34,078 nucleotides of DNA from positions 1 through 34,078 of the forward strand of contig JAUUYL010000026.1 in the NCBI GenBank assembly GCA_030590485.1, given 5' to 3'. Position 1 is the stretch's first letter. Each line of letters starts with the position of its first letter. Below are positions 15,299 through 21,510 of the stretch, in pieces. A program made the position numbers and the translations under genes. This stretch comes from Lentisphaerota bacterium (lineage in GTDB: Bacteria > Verrucomicrobiota > Kiritimatiellia > UBA8416 > JAUUYL01). A model generated the notes under the pieces. That model did not search any database and was not told the DNA's origin. It worked only from the letters and a program-made list of their open reading frames with translations.

Positions 15299-15919
15299 CT
15301 ATTCCGTTTTCACTATCTCCCAAGCATCATTGAGAATATTTTTTGAGAGCGATTCGACATTATTAATCTCTCGCGCAAGCGTCACTGTCTCTGCGCTCCA
15401 TGCTTTATCGCTGGAGAATAACGCCTTGCCTGCCGAATACACCATGGCCTTTACCCTCTCAAGAAATTGATTATGAGAACCTTTGTTTGGGTCGAGCATT
15501 AGCGATATTGTTGAGGCAAGAAAGCGTAGTCTTTCGTCCCGTGGTAAGCGATGGTCAGAAGGCGAACCGGGGTTGTCAATTGGTTTCGGAGGTGTGGTAG
15601 CGATGTACGCGCATATTGATAGAGCCTCCGCGAGAGAGTCGCGTAGGCTGTTAATCCATTGCATTCGGCTCGTAGATACAACGTTGGCTTTAATCTGTCT
15701 GTTGGTCGTATAGATCGCGACGATAGGCCCAAGAATGCCAACAACGAGAGCTGTCAGCGAAGCAATGATGGCAATGATGATTGCGGGTGACGACAGATTG
15801 GCCACACGCGGCCCAAGCATCGCACTAAGAAGGGTCGCAAGCACGAAGATCATCAATAGGATCAGCAAAACAAGGACAAGCCTAGTGAGGCAATGAGTAT
15901 ATGATTCTTTTTCCATCAT
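15299..15919 (-). CDS. Two-span membrane protein with helical domain
   Basis: From the tandem ATGs at 15914-15919 the product has two hydrophobic segments (LVLVLLILLMIFVLATLL and IIIAIIASLTALVVGILG) followed by a basic junction and a helical cytoplasmic domain (SRMQWINSLRDSLAEALS). An N-terminal extension beginning with TTG at 15970 or ATG at 15937 is open. I prefer the later start because AGGA lies about 10 nt upstream. The RQIKANVVSTSRMQWINSLR pattern is familiar from unknown membrane proteins on islands. The response regulator gene is 54 nt upstream. Confidence 0.65.
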   Translation of the reverse strand: MMEKESYTHCLTRLVLVLLILLMIFVLATLLSAMLGPRVANLSSPAIIIAIIASLTALVVGILGPIVAIYTTNRQIKANVVSTSRMQWINSLRDSLAEALSICAYIATTPPKPIDNPGSPSDHRLPRDERLRFLASTISLMLDPNKGSHNQFLERVKAMVYSAGKALFSSDKAWSAETVTLAREINNVESLSKNILNDAWEIVKTE

Positions 15920-15973
15920 CCTAAGATCATCCTGCATTATATGGACTATTGCTGGCAAGCTTAGAAGCAATTA

Positions 15974-16558
15974 TTAATTGTTGCGGGTTAATGCCGCATC
16001 TGTCATGGCAAGTGGCTGCAGGGATTTGTGTTCCTGGCAAAGCTGGACGGTGTTGATTGCGCCGCAAGATTCGCAGGTGATGTTTATCTTGGACAAAGCT
16101 TGAAAGCCGCATGACAATAACAGCTGCTCGGCTTGCTTCTTCCGGGCAACCGCCCTGTTGATTGGGGCAAGTAGATCAGCGATAGTGTCAAATGGCTTGA
16201 TGATAAAGTCGTCAGCACCTAGTCGTACTGCGGCTATGGCTGTTTCAAGATCGGCAAAGCCTGTAATGAGTATGACTGGAAACGCAGGTGCTTCTTTTCT
16301 GATGTATGACAGCAAGTCTATCCCCGACAATTCTCCAAGCCGAATATCGGAAACAATAACATCGAAAAGGTTTACACTCCATATTGCGATTGCCTCATCT
16401 ACGCTGGAAACCAGTGTGGTTTTAATCCCTTTGCCTTCCAGTGAATGGCAAAGTGCAAATCCAGATTCCTCATCATCTTCTACGACCAGGATGCGTGTGC
16501 CATCAAAAGAAAATGCGTGCTGCGTATTCTGATGCGCATATGATTTCCCTTTTTTCAT
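15974..16558 (-). CDS. Response regulator receiver protein with C-terminal Cys motif
   Basis: A 194-residue protein with an intact receiver domain: acidic pair Asp28/Asp29, phospho-acceptor Asp71 in VSDIR, Thr99 and Lys121 in IIKPFD. It lacks a DNA-binding or enzymatic output domain. Instead, a helical linker leads to ITCESCG with a further cysteine at about 174 (Cys162, Cys165, Cys174), perhaps a small metal site. No histidine kinase is in the window, so phosphate would have to come from a host kinase or the protein works by binding. It sits downstream of the element's regulator genes. Confidence 0.85.
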   Translation of the reverse strand: MKKGKSYAHQNTQHAFSFDGTRILVVEDDEESGFALCHSLEGKGIKTTLVSSVDEAIAIWSVNLFDVIVSDIRLGELSGIDLLSYIRKEAPAFPVILITGFADLETAIAAVRLGADDFIIKPFDTIADLLAPINRAVARKKQAEQLLLSCGFQALSKINITCESCGAINTVQLCQEHKSLQPLAMTDAALTRNN

Positions 16559-16567
16559 GATAAGCCA

Positions 16568-16831
16568 TTAATTGATCCCTTTATCTTCAACAATGGTGAT
16601 TGACGAATTATTCATAGCAACATTTTGAGCATTTACAACAACAGAATTATTGGTGCGATGATTGTTTGCTCTTTGTTTAAGCAGTGAGCGCAGAACGTGC
16701 CCTAGAACCGTCGTTGGTGCATTAGCCTGAAGAAGTTTTCGAGTTACAAGCTTTGTCTCGGCTTCAGTTAATGTAAATTCCTCATGTTCCCCTGTCGTGC
16801 GTGAGGTCACACTACCCTCATATATCAACAT
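16568..16831 (-). CDS. Small protein with Asn/Val-rich tail
   Basis: An 87-residue protein. The N-terminal part is a charged helical region (FTLTEAETKLVTRKLLQ); the C-terminal third is an Asn/Val pattern (NNSVVVNAQNVAMNNSSITI). The upstream gene product has a similar tail, so the two may interact through it or share a beta-solenoid-like edge. The response regulator gene begins 9 nt downstream. No known family. Confidence 0.6.
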   Translation of the reverse strand: MLIYEGSVTSRTTGEHEEFTLTEAETKLVTRKLLQANAPTTVLGHVLRSLLKQRANNHRTNNSVVVNAQNVAMNNSSITIVEDKGIN

Positions 16832-16863
16832 CTCGCTAAAATACCTCTCTTCTTAACTGCTCT

Positions 16864-17202
16864 CTATGTCTTGGTGATTTGACTTCCAGTGGTTGCTATG
16901 TCGCCTGCATTTAGAACGGTATTCCCATTCCCGGTCACACTATTGCCTTTGCCTGAACTTTTTAGCTGTAGAAGTTCGTCTTTTGCCTTGAGAAGCGCTT
17001 GATGCTCTTTCCGGCTGATTATGGTTATCGGGAAGCTGAGGTCAAGACCATCAGTTTCCATTCTTTCAACAAACAGCTCTGCCAGTAAGTGAAGCAACTT
17101 CACCGGCACGCGTTGAACCTCCCGCGCGCTCTTCTCGTACTTTTTGCCAAGTTCTGACGTCAAGCGGACTGTATATCTGTATTTGTCTGTCTTAGTAGCC
17201 AT
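16864..17202 (-). CDS. Ribbon-helix-helix-like regulator with Asn/Gly tail
   Basis: From the ATG at 17200-17202 (112 residues), with GGAGG 6 nt upstream. YRYTVRLTSELGKKYEK followed by helices fits a ribbon-helix-helix DNA-binding domain (beta strand with alternating residues, then two helices). The C-terminus ends in GNSVTGNGNTVLNAGDI and a short Thr-rich end, similar in style to the next gene's tail. It is the first gene of the leftward block. Its promoter contains an imperfect palindrome, and a perfect 28-bp palindrome lies beyond, so autoregulation and control of the opposing genes are likely. Confidence 0.7.
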   Translation of the reverse strand: MATKTDKYRYTVRLTSELGKKYEKSAREVQRVPVKLLHLLAELFVERMETDGLDLSFPITIISRKEHQALLKAKDELLQLKSSGKGNSVTGNGNTVLNAGDIATTGSQITKT

Positions 17203-17229
17203 ATTGCGCCTCCTGTCTAGTTGTGCGCC

Positions 17230-17258
17230 AATGTACGTCATACGACGCACAATGTCAA
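17230..17258 (-). promoter_or_regulatory. Leftward promoter with operator O1
   Basis: On the minus strand TTGACA (17258-17253) and TACATT (17235-17230) are exactly 17 nt apart, about 28 nt before the regulator's start codon. An imperfect 20-bp palindrome (17232-17251; half-sites TGTACGTCAT and ACGACGCACA) covers the spacer and part of the -10. A protein bound there would block the promoter. Confidence 0.65.
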
Positions 17259-17279
17259 ATATATTTTTGATTACTATTG

Positions 17280-17307
17280 ACAAGGTGCGTCATATGACGC
17301 ACCTTGT
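17280..17307. promoter_or_regulatory. Perfect 28-bp palindrome, operator O2
   Basis: The sequence from 17280 to 17307 is a perfect 28-bp palindrome centred on CATATG, each half reading ACAAGGTGCGTCAT. It shares the GCGTCAT/ATGACGC core with O1 about 52 bp away, and the two probably bind the same dimeric regulator. It ends 5 nt before the start codon of the rightward gene at 17313 and would cover that gene's promoter region (a TTGACA lies at 17277-17282, without a good -10). Confidence 0.8.
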
Positions 17308-17312
17308 GCCAA

Positions 17313-17510
17313 ATGACGACGCGACGGAAACATTTCAGGATGCCCCAAGGCTTGGCTAACGACCTTGAAGAGGTTGCCGCTGAAATGAGTGTACCAGAGG
17401 CCGCATTGGTGTTTCAGGCTCTCAAAAAGTACTTGCCTCTAATGCGAGAGGTTTTTAGAGGGATCGAGAACGAGGGATCGAATGAAAAGACGGGCAAAGC
17501 GAAGATCTAA
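17313..17510 (+). CDS. Small Arc/CopG-like (ribbon-helix-helix) protein
   Basis: A 65-residue protein. KHFRMPQGLANDLEEVAAEM and following residues fit a strand-helix-helix DNA-binding fold of the Arc/CopG kind. It is the first rightward gene, opposite the leftward regulator gene, an arrangement like the lysis-lysogeny switch of temperate phages. Start codon choice is uncertain (ATG 17313 or 17340; no clear ribosome-binding site). If translated from 17313, the mRNA leader would lie within the 28-bp palindrome. It overlaps the next gene by 29 nt. Confidence 0.65.
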   Translation: MTTRRKHFRMPQGLANDLEEVAAEMSVPEAALVFQALKKYLPLMREVFRGIENEGSNEKTGKAKI

Positions 17511-17715
17511 AGAAACTGTGGTTGACCGACAATACAGTGTCAATGAAGTTGCCGACATCCTCGGCGTCGGGAAAACAACAGTAAAAGAGCTTGTGGCGGA
17601 AGGTCGGCAAACCCAAGGCAGAGACGGCCTTTTTCCCACGTACATCATAAGCAGTCGCGTTATGCGGATTCCCGCCTCGGCCATAAACGCATTTCTTGAG
17701 AGGTGCATTTTATGA
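17482..17715 (+). CDS. Excisionase/MerR-type helix-turn-helix protein
   Basis: A 77-residue protein. YSVNEVADILGVGKTTVKEL is the winged helix-turn-helix start of excisionase-family DNA-binding proteins, followed by a wing-like region and RIPASAINAFLER, which is also typical. It is a candidate excisionase or early regulator. GAGGGA precedes the start. The stop overlaps the next start (ATGA), so translation is coupled. Confidence 0.75.
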   Translation: MKRRAKRRSKETVVDRQYSVNEVADILGVGKTTVKELVAEGRQTQGRDGLFPTYIISSRVMRIPASAINAFLERCIL

Positions 17716-17966
17716 ACAAACGAGAGATAAGGCTGATTCTGGACGACGACAAACAAGTGTGCGGCATAATCACACAGCTGCCAGTCCCCTCTCTCAATCT
17801 CATTTCTCAAATAACGCTTCACACTGGCTTGCGGCCCTCGTCGGAGTTAAGCGCCAGATGGCGGCGCGGCGTTTTTTGCAATCAGAACTTTTCAGAAAGA
17901 TTTAAGGATAACGCGAGTGCTCCAGAGTGCGGCGCGTTTTTTTTCGCTTATGACGACAAGCAATAA
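17712..17966 (+). CDS. Small unknown phage protein
   Basis: An 84-residue protein from ATG 17712, which overlaps the preceding stop; GAGG lies 8 nt upstream. The sequence (MNKREIRLILDDDKQVCGII) has no recognised domain. A T8 run (17937-17944) near its end encodes Phe residues, and the 3' end overlaps the next gene's chosen start by 17 nt. A real gene is likely from the coupling; function unknown. Confidence 0.5.
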   Translation: MNKREIRLILDDDKQVCGIITQLPVPSLNLISQITLHTGLRPSSELSARWRRGVFCNQNFSERFKDNASAPECGAFFFAYDDKQ

Positions 17967-18645
17967 TAACAGATCTCTAATAAAGCCAGATACAGAGCAG
18001 CTGGACTTGATATCGAGCGACCAGATGCCTGATGACATCTTTCGTGAAGATGAAGCTGGAGACAAGTACGGCGTTCGTGAGTTTACGGCGGCGCGTTTTT
18101 TTTCAAATGAGCCTGAGAAATATCGGACAATTATTTCTCTTGTTGCCGAAGGGCTTGGAGTGATCAGGATTGGAAAGCTCCTGAAAGTATCTCCTAACAC
18201 CGTTATGGCCGTTCGTGACCGTGAGGGTGAAATTGTAGATATAGAGAAAGAAAGGATATCCAGGGCCGCAAGGTCGGCAGCCAGAATGTGTATCGAAGGT
18301 ATCATCGAAGACCTGAGTGATCCTGAGCGCAGAAAGAAGATAAGCGCCCGAGACAAGTCAATCATCCATGGCGTGCTGATTGAGAAGTCTGAGCTACTCT
18401 CCGGCGGCGCAACCAGCCGTGTTGAGATTAAGAATGCCGACCCCAGTCACGACGACTTCAATGCCTATATCGACTCTCTTCCGCTCGCAGATATCCAGGA
18501 GATGGATCAGCCGGGCGAGAAATCTGAACAAAAGATCGAAACTCGCTTCGACCGGCTGCTGTCATCCGGAATCGACCATGACTTTGACTTCGAGTCAATC
18601 AATAAACGCCCTGTTACCAGTGCTAATGAGGAGGATTCTGCATAG
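17950..18645 (+). CDS. Helix-turn-helix phage protein
   Basis: From ATG 17950 (231 residues); a longer frame from 17917 is open. The central region has EGLGVIRIGKLLKVSPNTVM, a helix-turn-helix like those of phage regulators and small terminase subunits, followed by a helical region (RSAARMCIEGIIEDL, IHGVLIEKSELLSG) and an acidic C-terminal tail. A transcription regulator or small terminase subunit is possible; distance from the large terminase gene (5 kb) favours a regulator. A T8 run within the gene (18096-18103) may slip. Confidence 0.6.
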   Translation: MTTSNNNRSLIKPDTEQLDLISSDQMPDDIFREDEAGDKYGVREFTAARFFSNEPEKYRTIISLVAEGLGVIRIGKLLKVSPNTVMAVRDREGEIVDIEKERISRAARSAARMCIEGIIEDLSDPERRKKISARDKSIIHGVLIEKSELLSGGATSRVEIKNADPSHDDFNAYIDSLPLADIQEMDQPGEKSEQKIETRFDRLLSSGIDHDFDFESINKRPVTSANEEDSA

Positions 18646-18647
18646 TG

Positions 18648-18863
18648 ATGCCCGTTTCGATGCCCAATCGACCTCAAAAGACGATGCTTGCCAGCTATAA
18701 ACGGTCTGAAATTGACAGATGCAATGTTGGCGCGGACTTAGCCTCTTTCTTCCTGCCCACACCCAATATTGTCAGGGGCGGGGGGGATAGGCTTCGTGAG
18801 CGGGCCGCCAGAGGATATATCGGTCTACGCGCAGAAAAAATATTACAAAAGGGGGTCTTATGA
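18648..18863 (+). CDS. Small Arg-rich protein
   Basis: A short basic protein of 71 residues from ATG 18648, with an in-frame GTG at 18645. GAGGAG lies 13 nt upstream. A glycine-rich stretch (RGGGDRLRERAARGYIGLRA) falls in its second half. The stop overlaps the next start (ATGA), supporting a real coupled gene. Function unknown. Confidence 0.5.
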   Translation: MPVSMPNRPQKTMLASYKRSEIDRCNVGADLASFFLPTPNIVRGGGDRLRERAARGYIGLRAEKILQKGVL

Positions 18864-19282
18864 ATGACGATAAGTTTCGATATCAGGAAAAGCATCTTAC
18901 AAAGATCATCGGAGTCAATCGCCGTGAGCTGACCAAGATTCGCAAGAGCCTTGTACAAGGTGGACACTGGATTCTTAACAGTGGCGCAGTATCATATTCT
19001 CAGTCAGGTGTGAAACGCCTGCTTAGTGCGCTTGAGCTTCCATACGAAAAACTGCCGCCATTTCTTATTCCCCCGCAACCCGGTGAAGCGCGTGAGATGA
19101 TTGTTACTCGCGTCTACCGCAACAGAAAACTTATCGGCGCCGAACTTGATGGGCAGCTTCAGAGAATCCGGGTGCAATCAAACAAGAACTTTCGCAGAGG
19201 CATGAAGATTCCAACACGACACATAAACGGAGACATATGGGAACTGGCAAGGCGGTGTCCGCGCTGGCCGGGCCGCTGGTAA
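18860..19282 (+). CDS. Small DNA-binding-like protein
   Basis: A 140-residue protein. LTKIIGVNRRELTKIRKSL resembles a helix-turn-helix followed by a wing (GGHWILNSGAVSYSQSGVKR). The second half (MIVTRVYRNRKLIGAELDGQ) looks like a small beta barrel. GGGGG precedes the start. It is coupled to the upstream gene and may be an early regulator or replication accessory. Not recognised further. Confidence 0.6.
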   Translation: MNDDKFRYQEKHLTKIIGVNRRELTKIRKSLVQGGHWILNSGAVSYSQSGVKRLLSALELPYEKLPPFLIPPQPGEAREMIVTRVYRNRKLIGAELDGQLQRIRVQSNKNFRRGMKIPTRHINGDIWELARRCPRWPGRW

Positions 19283-19321
19283 TTTAACCGCAGATAGAAG
19301 GAAGAAAGGAAAAGAAAAGAT

Positions 19322-19804
19322 ATGGAAATGGAAAAAATAACTGTTAAACCCAGAGCGCTGTTTGAAGCATACATTGTTGAACAGCAAAGAACTGTTGGGA
19401 TGGAGCAAGGCCACACGGCTCAACCGGGGGATTATATGCTGGTTGGTCAGGATGGTTCTCTGCACCACTTCACAAAGACTGAGTTTGAAGAAATGTTTGA
19501 GCGTGTTCAGGATGATTCTGAACAGCCCGAACCGTCCGAGGTTACTGCTTCCGGTAGTGACGCTGGATCTAGCTCTGAGCCGCCACTGAACGAGTCTCAC
19601 GGTGCTAACGCTCCAGATGACGGAAAGAAACCGCCTGAGACTTCTGAGGATGAGCAAGGTGGTGATGATGGGTCGCCCGAGAAGGAGCAACCCCCCGTAA
19701 CGGCTGAGAACGCTTCCGGCGGCGAGAATGTAGCAACGGGAGCTGCCGCCTCTCCTGAGCGTCCTGAAGGCGTATCAGAGGCCAAAGAAACAACAGAGCA
19801 GTAA
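19322..19804 (+). CDS. Protein with acidic disordered tail
   Basis: A 160-residue protein. The N-terminal ~65 residues contain PGDYMLVGQDGSLHHFTKTE, a pattern I associate with small phage proteins of unknown role. The remaining ~95 residues are Glu/Asp/Ser/Pro-rich and predicted disordered, giving a strongly acidic protein. Such tails can mimic DNA or bind basic partners, but no function is assigned. A GA-rich ribosome-binding region lies upstream. Confidence 0.6.
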   Translation: MEMEKITVKPRALFEAYIVEQQRTVGMEQGHTAQPGDYMLVGQDGSLHHFTKTEFEEMFERVQDDSEQPEPSEVTASGSDAGSSSEPPLNESHGANAPDDGKKPPETSEDEQGGDDGSPEKEQPPVTAENASGGENVATGAAASPERPEGVSEAKETTEQ

Positions 19805-19852
19805 CGAGTAAAACTATCCATCTATCTGCGGTGGAATTTGGAAGAGAATGTA

Positions 19853-20866
19853 ATGGGCGATAAAAGCAAGAATGTGTTTGCCGTATGCCGAAGCCTGCAA
19901 AAGGACGAGGCCCTTTGGCTTCGACAACCTTTCACCTATGGACAGGCATGGGTTGATCTCATAGGCCACGCAAGGTACTCGGATGGGTACATGATCTATA
20001 AGAGTGAGGATATCTTTCGGCAGATCAACGTGTATCTACTGCGTGGCGAAATAGGCTGGTCAGAGCGAAGTCTTGCAAAGAGGTGGAAGTGGTCGAGAAA
20101 CAAAGTACGGAGGTTCCTGAGTAGTCAGGAAAAGAAAGGAAGCATAGAAAGAATCGTGATCCATGAAGCGAACAATTCTGAGGCCGGAAGACGACAAAAA
20201 TACATGCCACTAAATGAGCGGGAAACGATACCAGCAAAAGGTAGCCCTAAAAAGCGCGGAAACCATGTAATACGAATAACTAACTACGAAAGGTATCAGT
20301 TCAAAAAGGGTGATGACGATACCAGCAGCGATACCAGCAATGATACCAGTAGCGATACCAACAGCGATACAAGCGGCGATGCCAGCAGCGATACCCAAAA
20401 GAATAAGGGTAATAAGGGGAATAAGGTAAATAAGGGTAATAAGGGTAAACCTATACCCGCGTCTAAAGCCGCGAGTGAGGGTAAATATCTACTGTCGAAA
20501 AAGAAAAGGAAACTCACTGGAGTAAAACTCGAATGGTTTACCCTGTTTTGGGATGCCTTTGAACGCAAGATAGATCGGGCGAATGCAATTGATACTTGGT
20601 TGCTGACCCAAGATTTGTCCGAAAGTTTAGTCAGGGAAAAGATACTCCCCGCCGCCAAACGTGAAGCGAAGAAGCGCCCTGACCTTCCGGCAGGTCGTAC
20701 GGCCATCTATCCTCAGGGCTGGCTTTCAGGTCGTCGGTGGGAGGACGAGGCCGAAAGTGCTGTTTCAAAAAAAACGCGCGCACCATTTGAAGCTGAAGAG
20801 TCGGCAGCGCAACGGTCTGTTCGGATTTTACGGGAGAAAGATAAAGAGAAGGAAAAATCGAAATGA
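19853..20866 (+). CDS. Phage replication initiator-like protein
   Basis: From ATG 19853 (337 residues), with GGAAGAG upstream; an in-frame start at 19838 is also open. The N-terminal part is a winged helix-turn-helix (about residues 55-100; GWSERSLAKRWKWSRNKVRRF), as in phage replication initiators and DnaD-like proteins. A linker of D-T-S-S and N-K-G repeats (about 156-198) follows, encoded by tandem 12-mers and 9-mers. The C-terminal domain is helical, ends in GWLSGRRWEDE and has a basic tail. The linker DNA could be the origin, as in the lambda O gene. The primase-helicase gene is 0.6 kb downstream. Confidence 0.7.
   Translation: MGDKSKNVFAVCRSLQKDEALWLRQPFTYGQAWVDLIGHARYSDGYMIYKSEDIFRQINVYLLRGEIGWSERSLAKRWKWSRNKVRRFLSSQEKKGSIERIVIHEANNSEAGRRQKYMPLNERETIPAKGSPKKRGNHVIRITNYERYQFKKGDDDTSSDTSNDTSSDTNSDTSGDASSDTQKNKGNKGNKVNKGNKGKPIPASKAASEGKYLLSKKKRKLTGVKLEWFTLFWDAFERKIDRANAIDTWLLTQDLSESLVREKILPAAKREAKKRPDLPAGRTAIYPQGWLSGRRWEDEAESAVSKKTRAPFEAEESAAQRSVRILREKDKEKEKSK
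20318..20389 (+). repeat. 12-bp iteron-like repeats (x6) in the replication gene
   Basis: Six tandem 12-nt units of the type GATACCAGCAGC, with one to three changes each, start at 20318, 20330, 20342, 20354, 20366 and 20378. They code for DTSS-like repeats. Most changes fall at two or three positions, one of them silent. Confidence 0.85.
20402..20446 (+). repeat. 9-bp AATAAGGGT repeats (x5)
   Basis: Five tandem 9-nt units (AATAAGGGT or a close variant) start at 20402, 20411, 20420, 20429 and 20438, just after the 12-mer array. They are A-rich on the top strand and code for NKG. Together with the 12-mers they make a 129-bp array in the middle of the replication gene, a candidate origin. Confidence 0.85.
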
Positions 20867-21087
20867 AACAAACATGTGAGAATTGCGAGCAATGGGGTGA
20901 ACCAGGAGTTGTCAGGCAAGGAGCTATGAGAAAATGCATATTCAAAAGCGAGAAGTCTAAATCCCCCGGCGGTGTGTTTATGCCAGGGAGCGCAAAAGCC
21001 TGTCTCTCTGGTTTCCAACCAAAGGCGCAGACTACTGAGAATGCGGCAAACGAAACTAAAGAGCCGATCTTAACGGACAAGGGGTAA
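20863..21087 (+). CDS. Small Cys-containing protein
   Basis: A 74-residue protein with CENCEQW, a third Cys in RKCIF and a fourth in KACLSGF, a possible zinc knuckle. The start overlaps the preceding stop (ATGA), so it is coupled to the replication gene. The tail is polar. Small CxxC proteins with a Gly/Phe end are common in phage replication modules; role unknown. Confidence 0.6.
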   Translation: MKQTCENCEQWGEPGVVRQGAMRKCIFKSEKSKSPGGVFMPGSAKACLSGFQPKAQTTENAANETKEPILTDKG

Positions 21088-21090
21088 GCA

Positions 21091-21495
21091 ATGGGACAAA
21101 AGAAGCTATGTGAACGCGGATCGCTGTGTATTCATAGGCATGGGCCAGATTTAGGACTTCGAGCCTTTGCCAAAACAGAAACGATTAAGGGGTATGCTTA
21201 TTCCCGTCTCTGCAAACGCTGCCTGGAAGCACGAAAGAAACATAATGCGAAGCTTTCAAGGCGAACACCAGACGACTGGGATTCGATTCTCGAAAGGAAA
21301 ATAGCCGATGATCTGGTGCGACTACAGATTGCCAAAATGGTGTGGTGGGATTATTGCGGCTCCGGCAACTGGGATGCATTCGCCAGGAAATATTCGGAGT
21401 TCATCGAATATAACGTCGAACCGAAAGTTATCGTGGCCGCGTTAGAGGCCATTGGCTATTGGGAACCAAAACAAAGAATTTCAAAGAAGGCATAA
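21091..21495 (+). CDS. Putative zinc-finger phage protein
   Basis: A 134-residue protein. Its first half has four cysteines in two pairs (KLCERGSLCIH and RLCKRCLEARKKH), the spacing of a zinc ribbon. The second half is helical with MVWWDYCGSGNWDAFARK. The gene lies between the replication initiator and primase-helicase genes, so DNA or RNA binding in replication is plausible. Confidence 0.6.
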   Translation: MGQKKLCERGSLCIHRHGPDLGLRAFAKTETIKGYAYSRLCKRCLEARKKHNAKLSRRTPDDWDSILERKIADDLVRLQIAKMVWWDYCGSGNWDAFARKYSEFIEYNVEPKVIVAALEAIGYWEPKQRISKKA

Positions 21496-21510
21496 AAGGG
21501 AGAAATCATT

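Noticed and set aside
20318-20446. CRISPR array
   Set aside because: Repeats are 12 and 9 nt, directly tandem with no spacers, and in frame inside a gene.
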